Source: Vanessa cardui
Taxonomy: Eukaryota > Arthropoda > Insecta > Lepidoptera > Nymphalidae
Length of the DNA stretch: 64,000 bases
Assembly: GCF_905220365.1 (NCBI RefSeq)
Contig: NC_061136.1
Span: 14,363,702 to 14,427,701, forward strand
Reading direction: 5' to 3'
This document shows, piece after piece, positions 34,918 through 47,164 of this stretch. Position numbers and translations under genes: made by a program. The first letter of the stretch is position 1. Each line of letters begins with the position of its first letter. A model generated the notes under the pieces. The model was given only the letters and a program-made list of their open reading frames with translations, did not search any database and was not told where the DNA came from.

Positions 34918-35060
34918 TATTAACTTGGTGGTTGGTTGCTTTGCCAAGGCCAGAATGCAATACTAAGTAGATAATATAACTGCGTTTCAGTTTCAATGGT
35001 GAGTGATCTAGTGTAACGAGGCACATGGAACGTAACCCCTTAACATTACCAAAGTTGTTG
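34918..35060 (+). repeat. Interspersed repeat, family E, partial
   Basis: TAACTTGGTGGTTGGTTGCT then TTTCAATGGTGAGTGATCTA and GTGTAACGAGGCACATGGAA. Confidence 0.5.
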
Positions 35061-36550
35061 ACCCACTTACAATGTAAGACAAACAATATTATTATTATAA
35101 GAAACAATTGTACGAAGTTATCTACAAAATTATTTTAAGTATTACATCTCTGGCTTCTTCAAGCGCCTTTAATTCGCGAATAGCAAAAACAAACATTGTT
35201 GTAAATTAACTATTTCAATTATGAAAAGTTTATGAAATTTTATTTGTTTTATATAAGAAACCATCTTAATTGATTTATCTAACAAACTATAATACGCTCT
35301 GTGCGATCTCATGTTCACCAAAGCGAATAACTAGGCTACCCTGCGCTTTATAATCGGAGAAGATAGTTTGCAACGAACAAGGGCGTCTGCAAGGGCGGGT
35401 GCATTCCCTATTAATATTTGCTTGCTGATTTAGACAATTGGGCAGCAATCTCACACGACTGAGGTAAGATTGTAGATTCAAATAAGAAAACTGCCGCTAC
35501 AACTTGCTAACTCAAGAAAAAAAATCTTTATCTGATTCTCGTATGGGTAGCGCTTGTCTTTATTTTTACTTTATGTTACGAACACATTGTTGGTGGATAT
35601 TTAATTATTATTCTCGTTTATAACGTTTGCTTTACGTTTAATTAAGATCCATACAAATATCAACAACAGCAAGGTATACGAGCAAAGCAATAACAAGCAC
35701 ATTGAAAAAAAAAGAATTACCTCAAACAACGACAATCAGTAATTAAACATTTGCCGATCCGATTGTGTATTTGAACGTGAATTTTGATTTAAACGATCAC
35801 GATCATCATGTATATAATGATCATTGTTAGTTGAAATTTACATAAAACAATTAAGTAGGTATCAAATAGATACCTAGGTATCTGAAGCTAATTTTGAACA
35901 TAAAATTCGCCTGTATAAACTTTACGGGCAATAAATTCGCTGACTCCACCGGTCGTAACTTCTTTATCTGAAACAATGAATTGTTTTAATTGAGTTATTA
36001 AATTATAATTCTAGTTTTCATACAGGTACATGATATAATTTTAAATAAATCAATAAAAGAAAAGTATTGACTGAAGGCTGCCGATTCAAATCCGTGCAAG
36101 CATCGCTGAGTTTCTATAACACGCTTAGCTAAAAAAGAAAACAACCTTCACATATATATATGAAGATCTGGCACCTTTACATTAGAGTAAAAATCAAATC
36201 AAAGTCAAATATAATCTAAACAATTAAATCAAAATCAAAAAAATCAGAAGTTTGATTTCAATAAAACTAAAATAAATTAAATCCGTACCTTATCTGCTAG
36301 TTCGTGTAGTAGGTACTTTTTCTCTGCAAATACGCCATGTCTATTACAGTAATGACAAAGGTAAGAGTTATCCAATCTGGTCAAAATCATCTTCAAATTA
36401 GGACGAGCTAAAGAACGCAACGCTCGCTCATATCTGTAAGCAGCCAGTCCCCCATAACACGACTAAGGCGCTGCAGAATCAAAGCAAACGCAGCATGTTG
36501 TATGCTGATCCTTATAATGGTACTATCTCCAAGCTTTCTCAAAAGAGTGA
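35061..36550. other. AT-rich non-coding stretch
   Basis: Only a SINE-head trace at 36066-36112 is recognised. Confidence 0.55.
36066..36112 (+). mobile_element. Trace of SINE head
   Basis: GCCGATTCAAATCCGTGCAA then GCATCGCTGAG resembles the B box and following arm of the SINE family. The rest is absent. Confidence 0.3.
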
Positions 36551-36836
36551 GATTCAGCCCAGGAGACGAGCGCCTATATCTTAACCGATGATTTTGAATT
36601 CAAAGACTAGCAAGCACCACTGAATTTTCAAGTGCTTAATATATGTTTAAAATTCATATCGAGCTCGGCGGTAAAAGAGAACATGCGAGGAAACCTGCAT
36701 GTGTCTAATTTCAACAAAATTCTGCCACATGTGAATGCACCAACGGAGCAGCATGGTGGAATACGCTCCTAACTTCTCCTCAAATGGAGCAGAGACCTTC
36801 GCCTAGAAGTGTGGGTGTGAAATTTACAGGTGTTAC
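36551..36836 (+). mobile_element. SINE (Metulj-like), diverged
   Basis: Head with degraded B box (GAATTCAAAGACTAG), body with GAGGAAACCTGCATGTGTCT, and 3' end CGCCTAGAAGTGTGGGTGTG instead of the usual CCCAGCAGTGGG. Confidence 0.6.
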
Positions 36837-36840
36837 TATT

Positions 36841-38160
36841 ATAGAGCTATATTTCACATTAGGTATTATATTGAAGAAGGTTCATTAAAAGTCCCAATCA
36901 ACAACCCAATTCTGTAACTATCAACAAATACTGCATTTGCACATTAGAACTGACCGACGTATACTAATACAGTATAATATAGAATAGTATAATAGTTGAT
37001 ACTCTGTTTTGATGTGTACGAGTATAAGATTTAAATATTAAATTTATTATTGTAGGCATCGTCGTATATCAATATTCTGAGATGTCCTTACCTTACCCGA
37101 TCAAGATACTCTTCGAGTTTTGTATTTGCAGTCGTATCCATAAACTTTCGCGATGTATAATTCTGCTATATAATGTATTCTACTCGTGTTCTAACCGAGA
37201 TCATACCTTTTTTGTTTAGTCAGCTCATCGCCGCGACGGGTAACACTCAGTCGATCTCAGCGTGGTCCAGATACAAAAATATATCTTATCTAAATATTTA
37301 TGTTATACTATTCATTTTGGTGTAACTTGCCAAGAGTTGGTGCTGCAACAGATCAACTTTTTACAAGCAGAACAATTACAACCTCAGGTTTTCTTAGTGT
37401 CATGTACGCTTATAATATATAATTGCAAATGAATATATCCTTTATATATATAAAAGGATATATCCGTGCATCAGGAGATCTAATATTTAGAAGAGTAAGA
37501 TCGTATTATGCATATACCAGCTCAATAGCAATGTCGATTGTATTGTTTATTTTAATAATCACGTACTTTACTCATTAATAGTTTTCGACTGAGTACTCTA
37601 ATTATTATCATCATTTGCAGTCAGAATATCCGCTATCATCTGTCCCACTGCACGCAATTACTTTTCACGCAGTAGAAACCTTCCTAGGCTTCTAGGCTCC
37701 TAAGCTCCACAAGGAACTTTTTTATGTAGGATTCTTACCCACGAAAACATCAATACAGATCAGAGAGGCATTCCAACTTTGGCCATTCCTTGCTGTACTT
37801 CGTTGACCTGACCAATCTTTGGCAGGTTCAGGTAATCTATCTCTATCCGCCCCCTTACCAACACGTGCATAAAATAGCTTTGACACCTAGGGCTTCATAC
37901 ACCTTTTCTATTATGCAACCTGGTTCATATCGCGATATTTAATGTGGCATCTAATTTTATAGAATTGGTAAATCTCTACTAACTCGACAAGGCTATTCCC
38001 TTCGAAACTGTCTTACGTGATACACGCTATGGTGACGCGTGTGTCCATGAAATGTTACAATTATCACAGTCAATATAGCGTATCAGTTTCTGACACTTCA
38101 CGGTCGAGTTCAGCGGGTAGTTTGTAGTTTGTTCTGAGAGAATATTTCCACTGACCTTGT
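36841..38160. other. Non-coding stretch
   Basis: Contains the AT-rich inverted repeat at 37433-37463. The rest is unique with no supported frame. Confidence 0.55.
37433..37463. other. 11-bp inverted repeat, AT-rich
   Basis: ATATATCCTTT and AAAGGATATAT are perfect inverted arms around a 9-nt TA repeat. The low-complexity core makes chance or slippage likely. Confidence 0.45.
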
Positions 38161-38462
38161 ATAATAACAACAAGAGCATGTAAATTTCCCACTGCTGGGC
38201 TAAGGCCACCTCACCGTTTGAGAAAGTTTGGAACATATTCCATCACGCTGTTCCAATGCGGGTTGTTGGAATACACATGTGGCAATTTCCATGAAATTAG
38301 ATACATGCAGGTTTTCTTACGACGTTTTCATTCACCGCCGAGCACGAGGTGAATTAAAAACACAAATTAAGCGCATGAATGTTCAGTGGTGCTTACCTGG
38401 TTTTGAACCCGCAATCATCGGTTAAGATGCACGCGTTCTAATCACTGAGCCATCTCGGCTCT
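38161..38462 (-). mobile_element. SINE (Metulj-like), near full length
   Basis: From ATAACAACAAGAGCATGTAA to CACTGAGCCATCTCGGCTCT with the full body between. Confidence 0.7.
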
Positions 38463-38950
38463 TGTTTTGATAAATAGATACTTAAATCATAGGCATGGTA
38501 ACGTCTCATTGTACACATATTTCACACTGACTGACTTCAAAACTTTCTCCTATTATTGAAATTACTAGAACAGAAACACTCAAATTAATGTAAAAAATAT
38601 TTTAAACTTGCGACTTTGTAAATTGAATTTCTTTATGTGACAGTTAAATAAAATTGTATCAGTACAGTCCAAGCGTTATTTTAGAACACGGGATAATACA
38701 CAGATTCAAACTTATTTAGGTCCACTTTACTTATTTATTTTAAAAGATTAATAGTTTTAATTTGATTTTAATTAAACTATTATTTTCGACGTTTTCGTGA
38801 CCAAGTGATCAAGTGTACATTCCAAAATATTTTGCATAACAGTACATTCACTTTTACAGCATCCTCGTCCTCATCAAACTTCTCATTTGAACGATACTCT
38901 GTATGATTTATGTTAGCAACGAGATAACTACATATCAATATATACAAATA

Positions 38951-39229
38951 TACTAGCTTGTAAGCGTTTGAATTTAACAAAAAAAAATGTTACTCCTTAT
39001 TATATCAGTTATCAGCCAGTGAAAGTCCCGTCAAAATCGGCCTAGCCGTTCCAGATATTAGCCGGAACAAACAGACAGACAGACAGACAGACAGGCAGGC
39101 AGACAGACAAAAATTGTAAAAAATATTATTTTGGTACATCTACCTTGTAAACATAGATGTGCATTGAGTAAAACAGGGTGATTTTAATATTACAAACAGA
39201 CACTCCAATTTTATTATATGTATAGATTT
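38951..39229 (-). repeat. Interspersed repeat, family C
   Basis: ACTAGCTTGTAAGCGTTTGA, CAGTGAAAGTCCCGTCAAAA, then an expanded (CAGA)n array at 39069-39109. Same ends as the copy at 6867. Confidence 0.65.
39069..39109. repeat. (CAGA)n microsatellite inside family C
   Basis: About ten tetranucleotide units with a CAGG variant. Expanded relative to the sister copies, so a likely length-polymorphic site. Confidence 0.8.
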
Positions 39230-39830
39230 ATTTATCCTGTATTTTACACCGATACTTACGACAAAAGTTGCATGAGGTGCATCCTGCTCTCATCGTTAAA
39301 GCAGACACTTCTTGCAGACAGCCCTTGGGCACAGGACTGACTGTAAAATAAATATCTATAATATTATAGAAAAACATTTTACTGCAAATAACACCTACGT
39401 GTACTTGTTTATATGTTTATAGTTTATATGTTTCTATACATAGTAACTTATAAACAGAATAATAATAGTAGAGAACTTTCATACAAAGAATTAGAATGAA
39501 ATTAAATAAAAAAGTAGTTCATACTGAAATCAAAGCCCAGCCTAATATTGGATAAATATTGAATATAAAGAAAAATAATGGTATCTATACCAGCGTGACG
39601 TTGCAAAAGGTTAATCATTAAGCGTTGTTGGCTCCACGCTCTATGATATTAAAAGTCATGATTGCCAACGCCGAATATTAGCGATCACCATGAAATCACA
39701 CGAACGACGGCGCACCTGAAAAGCAAAACGAAAACACATAAAGCTGTAGGTTGTATATCAAAATGAAAAGAGAGCCTTTTTGAAAGAAGTCAATTTTTTT
39801 AATTCATTGGCCATACTAAATATGTTTATA

Positions 39831-40083
39831 TTTTACTTGGTAGTGAGGCTGTACGCAAGCCCGTCTGTAGACAATAAACACTCATCAGATATACTACTGC
39901 CAAACAGTAGTGCTTATACTTAGTGTTACTGTTTTCCAGTATGAAAGGTGAGTGAGTCAGTGTAACCCCAGACACAAGAGGCATAACATCTTAGCTCCCC
40001 TGTGTGGCGTATTGCTGTGATGTAAGGAATACTTCTTATTTCTTACAACGCCAACGACTATCGGTAGTGGTCACTTACCATAA
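39831..40083 (+). repeat. Interspersed repeat, family E, near full length
   Basis: TTTTACTTGGTAGTGAGGCT, AGCCCGTCTGTAGACAATAA, AAAGGTGAGTGAGTCAGTGT, CATAACATCTTAGCTCCCC, AGTGGTCACTTACCAT. A very common lepidopteran repeat, class not determined here. Confidence 0.6.
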
Positions 40084-40090
40084 TTTGTTC

Positions 40091-40400
40091 AAACAACAAC
40101 AACAACAACAGCCAGTAGATTCCCACTGCTGGGCCAAAGGCTTCCTCTCCCTTTGAGGAGAAGGTTTAGAACATATTCCACCACGCTGTTCCAATGCGGG
40201 TTGGTGGAATACACATTTGGTAGAATTTCTATGAAATTTGTCACATGCAGGTTTCCTCACGATGTTTTCCTTCACCGCTGAGCACGAGATGAATTATAAA
40301 GACAAATTAAGCACATGAATCAGCGGTGCTTGCCTGGGTTTGATTCCGCAATCATCGGTTAAGATGCACGCGTTCTCACCACTGGGCCATCTCGACTCTT
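40091..40400 (-). mobile_element. SINE (Metulj-like), near full length
   Basis: Long (CAA)n tail at 40091-40112, full body, head ending CACTGGGCCATCTCGACTCT. It lies directly against a family E repeat (39831-40083). Confidence 0.75.
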
Positions 40401-41124
40401 TAATAATTCGTTCACCGCCTACCTATAACATGAAAAAGTAAATAAAAATGTGCCAACATATTATATTAAAACCGCCACGTCTTCGTATAGGTATTTACGT
40501 TATTAATATTGATTGACATACCTGAACCAGGAAGTGTGAATCAACTGGAAAGGTGATATGTATATTTTTTATATTGTAAGTGGTTTTATAAAAGAGTCAC
40601 CTTGGAACATGAGCGTTATTTATAAGCGACATGACTTATAGACTTACTTCGTGTTGTTAGATTTAAAAACGTATATCACTTGAATGTATTATATTACTTG
40701 TTTATTCCGTAATAAACATTCATCCAAGACACACGTCCTTTTCATTGAAGAGAAACCTTATTACTATGAACACATGTATTTATTGTCGTACGTATAACTG
40801 CACTATATGTTGTTTATCATAGATGGTTGCTACATTTAGGTTACATAATTTCATTGCTCTATGTATTTGACATTTGTTATTTTATTAATTGCTAACAATT
40901 CATTTTTATTATTAATAAAATTTATAACATACGATCAGTTGGACCCCTTACGTGTATTATCAAACAATCGTCGTTGAATGTGACATCGTAAGCTTTAAAG
41001 CACGTAACAATAATACCGAGCGTGGCGTGCGCTGCGGAATTGTTTCCGCTCGCTGATTACCGACGGAATTTAGCTACTCCACTGGTTTACTGCTTTACTT
41101 ATAATACTGTACATACATTCCAAG

Positions 41125-41205
41125 GTTTGGGTTCAAATTCTGGGTCAACCGATACAAGCTGCTAGAACATGGGTTCGGTATTAGTCGATTCACATGCAGG
41201 ACACA
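41125..41205 (+). mobile_element. Fragment of a third tRNA-derived SINE
   Basis: GGTTTGGGTTCAAATTCTGG carries a B-box-like core, then GTCAACCGATACAAGCTGCT and GGGTTCGGTATTAG. Head upstream is lost. Confidence 0.35.
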
Positions 41206-41282
41206 TCAATATAATTTTGTGTGATTTTTACATGTACATTTTATTTGATTAATGAAAACCGAAGAAGCCTAAGAAAAATCAC

Positions 41283-41356
41283 AGTGGCGTGCATTTGGAG
41301 AGGCCCATGTCCAGTAGTGCACAAATACGGGCCGCTGCTAATGATGATGATGATGA
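41283..41356 (+). mobile_element. RTE-type LINE 3' end with GAT repeat tail
   Basis: Encodes QWRAFGEAHVQ then a stop, the extreme C-terminus of the same LINE group as the fragment at 41680, followed by a (GAT)n tail at 41339-41356. Only the last 70 bp of the element remain. Confidence 0.6.
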
Positions 41357-41679
41357 AAACGCCACCCTAGGGGGTGGTACCTTGAAAATAAAATTGATAT
41401 TTCGAAAAGGCGATTGGTAAGTTCCGGAATATCTACTTGAAGAAAATCGATTTACGTTTATATCAAGTTGGTTAAGTGTTTCTGTTTATGAAGTCACAGT
41501 GTCTGTACGCAGCTTAAAAGTTACCGAACTCCCGTGTGAACACGTTAAACAAACTGCGCATGAAATCACCCCAGCCGTCATGTAGCCGTCAAATCGGACT
41601 GTGACATTATGAGTGTCACAGTGAGATTGTGTTTATGCAGTGCACTATAAATCCTATACTCGATAAGCGTAATGTAGAG

Positions 41680-41817
41680 CGACCTCCGACCAGCTGGTCC
41701 GACGACAGTCGCAGGATCGCCGGTAGAAGCTGGATGAGGGAAGCAGAGGACCGAACATCGTAGCGCTTTAGAGGAGGCCTATGTCCAGCAGTGGACAGCA
41801 GTAGCCTGATGATGACT
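41680..41817 (+). mobile_element. RTE-type LINE 3' fragment
   Basis: The plus-strand translation gives the familiar C-terminal signature of lepidopteran endonuclease-reverse transcriptases: RPPTSWSDD, then RRIAGRSWMREAEDR, followed by a stop where the family normally continues. The noncoding end carries GGAGGCCTATGTCCAGCAG and a TGATGATGA tail. A dead, 5'-truncated copy. Confidence 0.7.
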
Positions 41818-42167
41818 ATAAATCCTATCAACTGAATATAAAAGAAGTAGAATCCCTTGCTCAGCGGGTTAGTTTTACTCGAGAACGCTATTAAACATTT
41901 ATAACAAAAAAAAATTGCAAATTTGACGCAAAAACTAATTGAATATTTGTGTATAAATTACTTCGTCAAATACTTAACATTGTTAAGTGCGACCGTCTCT
42001 CCGCGCGGCGTTAATTAAATATTAGTAATTAAATCAAGTTACGTCACTTTATCCGAGTGGACTCTCGCCCATTCATCATAATTCCTCTGTTATTTTACAA
42101 GATTAGTTAAACGTAATATTCATTTTATATTTTTTTGTTATATTGTAAAATGTATAAAATAAAACAT

Positions 42168-42221
42168 GCTGTGCCGAAGCCAAATAAAATTGGGATAAGG
42201 GCAGGAGGATGATGATGAATG
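42168..42221 (+). mobile_element. LINE 3' end with GAT tail
   Basis: GCCGAAGCCAAATAAAATTG then GGGATAAGGGCAGGA and GATGATGATG. This resembles the terminal ADPxKLGxKAGR-type codons and tail of another common lepidopteran LINE. A severely truncated copy. Confidence 0.5.
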
Positions 42222-42246
42222 TAAAACGGATATCCACTCGTTAGAT

Positions 42247-42405
42247 ATTCTGTCGCCAAACATTACCTACTGTTCTGTTCCGTTTGAAGGGTGAGTGAGC
42301 CAGTGTAACTACAATTACCCGAGTTATACAACACAGTTCTCAAGGTTGGTGGCTCATTTATATAATGAGGGCTGTAATATATCTCCTACACTTCCTATGT
42401 GAATT
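42247..42405 (+). repeat. Interspersed repeat, family E, partial
   Basis: TCTGTCGCCAAACATTACCT, TTCCGTTTGAAGGGTGAGTG, AGCCAGTGTAACTACAATTA. Confidence 0.55.
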
Positions 42406-44254
42406 TTGATTGAAAATACTCAATTACTCAACCAAAATATCTTTACATTAATTCTAGTTTTGTTGTAATCTTTACCTGAAATAATAAATGAAAACGATCT
42501 CCGAACATTGTAATTTATTTATTTATTACTGGAACTATAATTAATTAGCTACTAGTAGACACTAAAAAGATATACAATTGACTTGACATTACTTACAAAA
42601 TATGTACATTCAATCTCTTTTCCCTGTGACAAGACTTTGGTTATCGTCATTTGATAGTTATTATACTGGAAGCAGGACGAAGCTAGTTTCACGTGCTAGA
42701 ATCCAAACTAGTAGGTTAACGATCTCGTTGTTTTCCCGGAGTAGTAAACATTTTGACAGCTACCGCATATTACGCGGAATTGAATAAAAACCCTAAGCTC
42801 GATTCGGAGAAGCCGATAGCATCTAATCTAAATCTCGCGTGAAAAGACGCCGCAAGGAACCGGTACACTCTCGATGACTTGACACTTGTATGGCGAAGAC
42901 AATGCGTTCGAAATATATTTCACAGACCAGGAAAATGTTAAGTTGTAACACCGTTAAACCCTTTTTGCGTGTGATGTCGATTGTAAAAGATAATGCTTTT
43001 AGCGTCATAGCGTGAGGCTCAAAAAAAAAAAGTGATCAGTGCGATGTCTAATGTATATGTTATCAGACTAACAATTATGTTATATGGCTGTTTAAATTTA
43101 AATAAAAATTATGATAAAATCTTGTAAATGGTACCGCCAGCTAAGAAAACGGTTATGTTTTTAAAATAATCTGCAGGCTAAGTTTCATAATGATTTTTTT
43201 AGTTTTTAAGGCATTTTTGAGGAAAAAAATCTAAAAATAATTGAAAGAAATTCATTTTCCGTCTGGCATTTTTAAATTTGGACCGATAATTATTGTTTAA
43301 ATATTGACAAATATCCAGTGTTTAATCGTTTTTATAAAACAAAAAAAGATTTTAATTGATACTTTTTTTTAAATAAATTTTTGAAGTTGAATTTTTCCCA
43401 TTTTTGGAAAAAGCTAAAAAACATAACTCAAAAATGGGTCACTTTTGGGTCATGCATATGGGGGTTAAAATTATTGCAAATAGTCACCCCTATCACCTCC
43501 TAACGGATATACGTCGAGTTACCAATAACCCTGTATATGTACAACGTCCATTAACAAGTATAAACAGCAACCTCTCGAAAAATATTAGGCAATAAAGTGA
43601 CAAGGAATTAAACACAAACGATCTGAACAGATCTCCATTTAAATTGAAATTTAAGATGTTGATGTTACGTTATCAGATCATTATCATAATTTCATAGCGT
43701 ATGCGTAATGAAAATAAATTGTTATTTGTTAACCATGCATCTGTGTGTGCGCGCCGATCAAGCTATCAACCATTGAGACCCATTGACGAAATTCCGCACA
43801 AATAAGTTGCGGATAGTCAAATCAATACACAATTATGTAGCAATCGTAAATTATTTACGCAAAGCGACTCTACTTCTTTGAACGTTTGTTTGCCTTTTGA
43901 ATGCAACGTTTTTATTTGCTCGCAACAGCCGTCGTTAACAGTTTCCTTGTTCGCTAATGAGCAGTTATTACTTCCCCATCTGCTCGCTTTCATAACTTTC
44001 GACTTACACACGTTCAAAGGTTACAGGGTTTTAATTACGAATTAAAATGTTAAGTAAACGTTTTCCTGCGCCTTTTACTTCCGAGCAACCAATCCCGATT
44101 ACGTGTTGAGGTAAAATACTTTAAACTCAAGAGCGAATTGAGGTGTCAAGAGATGCATATTATATTCAGGCCAATTACAATTAAAAAAATTTCAAACGAC
44201 CATATTGTCGTATGTTGGGAACTTGGGAACATTAAAAAAAGACACTGCACCTCT
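42406..44254. other. AT-rich non-coding stretch
   Basis: Poly-A runs and unique sequence; a 63-codon frame at 43404-43595 lacks coding features. Nothing recognised. Confidence 0.6.
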
Positions 44255-44350
44255 CTCAAACTTTAGCACATCTGCGAGTCCCCGGTGTTACAGATGTAAA
44301 TGGGCGGTGGTCACATTCCATTAGGTGAGCCTCACTGTGGCCATCTAAAC
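44255..44350 (-). repeat. Interspersed repeat, family F, partial
   Basis: GCGAGTCCCCGGTGTTACAG, ATGTAAATGGGCGGTGGTCA, TTAGGTGAGCCTCACTGTGG: the reverse complement of the first third of the copy at 60525. Confidence 0.55.
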
Positions 44351-45053
44351 CAAATATAGTGCCACCCGGCTCTAATTCAGCCACAGGATGGTAATCCGTC
44401 TCAGCCGGAAAGAATTCAATCATAAGATCTACAACTTTACATACAAGTACCTACTTGAGTACTTGCAATGGGATACTAGAATAGTGATTGCTGGGTCGGG
44501 TTTAGATGTGAGACCCTGAGATGACGAAGGAGGATAACCCACAAATTATTTTCATATAAAATGAACAATTGTAATACAATCAATAATATTTTTAAATCTC
44601 GTCGAATATGTCATTTTTTAAATCTATTATGTGAACGCCAGATCCTGAATGATAAATTCGGTTCTAACTGAATCCTCACCTAAAATATCAGTCCGAATAT
44701 TTAAGCTATTTTTTGTTTGTATTCCAGAACCTCGGGATTTCCAACCTTAAAAGACCAGCGTAACAGTATTAAAATTCATTCTACGCTAAAAAAAAATAAT
44801 AAAAACAAAACACAGTTCGCAGCGGTGATGTGAGCGAAGCTTAACAAACGCCTCGGGCGCTGACATCCGCAGCGAGCGTTCCCGGCGTGTTTACTCAATT
44901 CTCTGCAACTATTATTTATATTTCCAACTCGACGTGAACAAATTAACATTCTTTTCCGCAAAACAACACTCTTTTGGTATTAGACCTGATATCCGTATGA
45001 AGTCACTCGAGAATTTTGCTGAAAACCTGTCCATATCCTCAAACATAAAACAA

Positions 45054-45197
45054 TGAGTAACTACTGAGTTTCTTGTCGGTTCTTCTCGGTAGAATCTACT
45101 TTCCGAACCGGTGGTAGCTTTATTTAATTGTTAAATGACGATTCAAAAGTGCTTGTAAAAGCCTACCTGAATAAAGTTTATTTTTATTTGATTTGAT
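45054..45197 (+). mobile_element. LINE 3' tail (family D)
   Basis: GAGTAACTACTGAGTTTCTT onward, with ACTTTCCGAACCGGTGGTAG and CTGAATAAAGTTTATTTTTA. Cleanest copy of the family in the window. Confidence 0.65.
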
Positions 45198-45520
45198 AAT
45201 ACTTTATTAAATGTGACTAGGCACCACCGTGAACTTTGTAAGTAATTGTAAGAAATATAGACACTAAGACGATGATATCTTTAATTACACCCGCTCACTC
45301 GTACTCAATTATAAATGTTGGATAAATATTACCGTCTCAAACAACAAAGCCAAGTGCCAGCATATAGTTTCCGATGAATCTCGTCATTATCGTCGACGAT
45401 ACTAATATTACTACTGCATGAATAAGTGCATCAGTATATATATATGTAGATAACATTTTATTAATGGAAATATCATCTTGCACCTTATGGAATCCTCTCT
45501 AAGAGAGTATATATAAAATA

Positions 45521-45600
45521 TTACCGATCCGCCCCGACTTCGTTTGGGTGCAATACTGATACTAAATATACTAAAGAATATCGTAATATACATACTCAGG
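45521..45600 (+). repeat. Interspersed repeat, family A, truncated
   Basis: CCGATCCGCCCCGACTTCGT then TTGGGTGCAATACTGATACT. Only the first 80 bp. Confidence 0.5.
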
Positions 45601-46189
45601 TTTTTGTAAGAAGACAATACAACAAACCGTTATTTCACTGCATTTTAAATCTGTAATATCTTCAAAAATATTCTTTAAAATTGCATTCTATAAAGAGCCA
45701 TATTGATTTATATGAAATGCACAACATATTTTAGGTACTTTATTGGATAAAGCTTCAAATCGCTTCAGAAATAAGCCATTGTTTCTCGTATATATGCCTT
45801 GTTGAACTTTTTTAAAGACTTTGTAAGGTGAACATGCTGTAGTATCTATCTCGTAGGGTTCTCATAAGTATTAGTTCAGAGTATAATATTCGCATTAATA
45901 ACTATTTACTTAACAATAATTGCGATTACACAAACCGCGATTACCGAGTATATGAGACGCTATAAAGAATGGACTCTTTATTAGATAATAAAAAGGAAAG
46001 GCGTCCACCGTCATAGGTCAGTCGGCCGGCACTTGACTATTGTTAATTAACCGCAAAGGTCGAAATTGTATGTCATTTAAAAAAAAAACATTACGACATT
46101 GAAAGCAAACCTTCGTAAATCGTGTGTTAGTTTACCTGTTGCTAGGGATATGCGCAAGCGCATGGTGGGTACTTGCCTATTCTACGAAG

Positions 46190-46430
46190 ATTTTCAAACC
46201 CCAGCAAACACCACTGATTTTTTAATTTATATTAATTTGTATTTCCGTTGAAGTTATATTAAGCATTCCTTAAATCGGTAATAGGGCACTAGTCATGGAA
46301 ACTAAGAGACTATGTTCCTTGTGCATATAGTGCATGTGTATTTCTAAGAAACCTGCATGTGTTGGATGAAAATCTGCCACACGAACATCAACACATTCTC
46401 ATAGTCAGCAGAACAATCACGGTGTAATGA
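46190..46430 (+). mobile_element. Degraded SINE
   Basis: TTTTCAAACCCCAGCAAACA (B box region), then GAAACCTGCATGTGTTGGAT and GAAAATCTGCCACACGAACA. An unrelated stretch interrupts the middle. Confidence 0.4.
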
Positions 46431-46669
46431 GTTATGAAAATTGTATTACAATGTTATAAGTTTATTTTACTTTGCGTGTATACGCTTACTATTTTTATGT
46501 TTAGTGATATTAGTTAAAAAGATGTATTAATTTTTTTTTTTTCTACAACAAAGATTTTCTTTCAATAAGTTTCGTTTTAATTTTTAAGACACTAAGAATG
46601 GAACGAGGTTTTTGTTGCAAAGTGTTTTTTATGAAATTGACCTGTAAGGAACATTCCTTCGCCGACCCC

Positions 46670-46800
46670 GGGTTACTAAGGCTCACCCTTAAAGCCAGAA
46701 CAGAACAATATCGAGTACTTGTTTGGCGATAGAATATCTGATGTATGAGTGGTACCTACCCAGTTGGGCTAGCACAAAGGCCTACCACCAAATGAAATGT
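46670..46800 (-). repeat. Interspersed repeat, family E, partial
   Basis: GGCTCACCCTTAAAGCCAGA, TTTGGCGATAGAATATCTGA, GGTACCTACCCAGTTGGGCT, AAAGGCCTACCACCAAA. Confidence 0.55.
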
Positions 46801-47061
46801 GTGTGGAGCCTTTGCACACTATCTTTCATAATTTAGGCTGCGACTTTTACTTATGGTACCTACCTAGGATAAAGATAGTAAAGATGCAACTAAACCAAAA
46901 GTTTTTTTTGCGATATTTTCCTTGTTTACAAATCTGTACGGAGACTTGAGCCTAAATATCTCAGCTGATCTCGACGATGCAAAAGATAATCAAACCGTTT
47001 GACCCGTTCCTTTCTAAAACCGCAGATATTATTCTTTCTGATGATGTAATAATTCATATTT

Positions 47062-47150
47062 GAGGATCTTGTTGGCTTAGTAGCTGGCATACATAGCTGC
47101 ACACTTAGAGGTCCCGGTTTCAAACCCTGATATCAACTGAACTTATTTAT
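47062..47150 (+). mobile_element. tRNA-like SINE head
   Basis: TTGGCTTAGTAGCTGGCATA (A-box-like) and GGTCCCGGTTTCAAACCCTG (B-box-like) lie about 45 bp apart, followed by an AT-rich end. It does not fold as a true tRNA, so a SINE relic is preferred. Confidence 0.4.
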
Positions 47151-47164
47151 AATATAATTAAAGA

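Larger units (their letters stand above)
44351..46189. other. Non-coding stretch with repeats
   Basis: Holds the family D tail (45054) and family A fragment (45521). A CpG-rich patch at 44815-44900 (CGCCTCGGGCGCTGAC, CCCGGCGTG) is unique and may be regulatory. Confidence 0.5.

Noticed and set aside
40075..40275. 66-codon minus frame with a Cys run
   Set aside because: It is the translated SINE and its CAA/TTG tail; the same peptide words recur at other SINE copies.
47062..47150. Possible true tRNA gene
   Set aside because: A and B boxes are present, but the acceptor and anticodon stems do not pair; better read as a SINE head.
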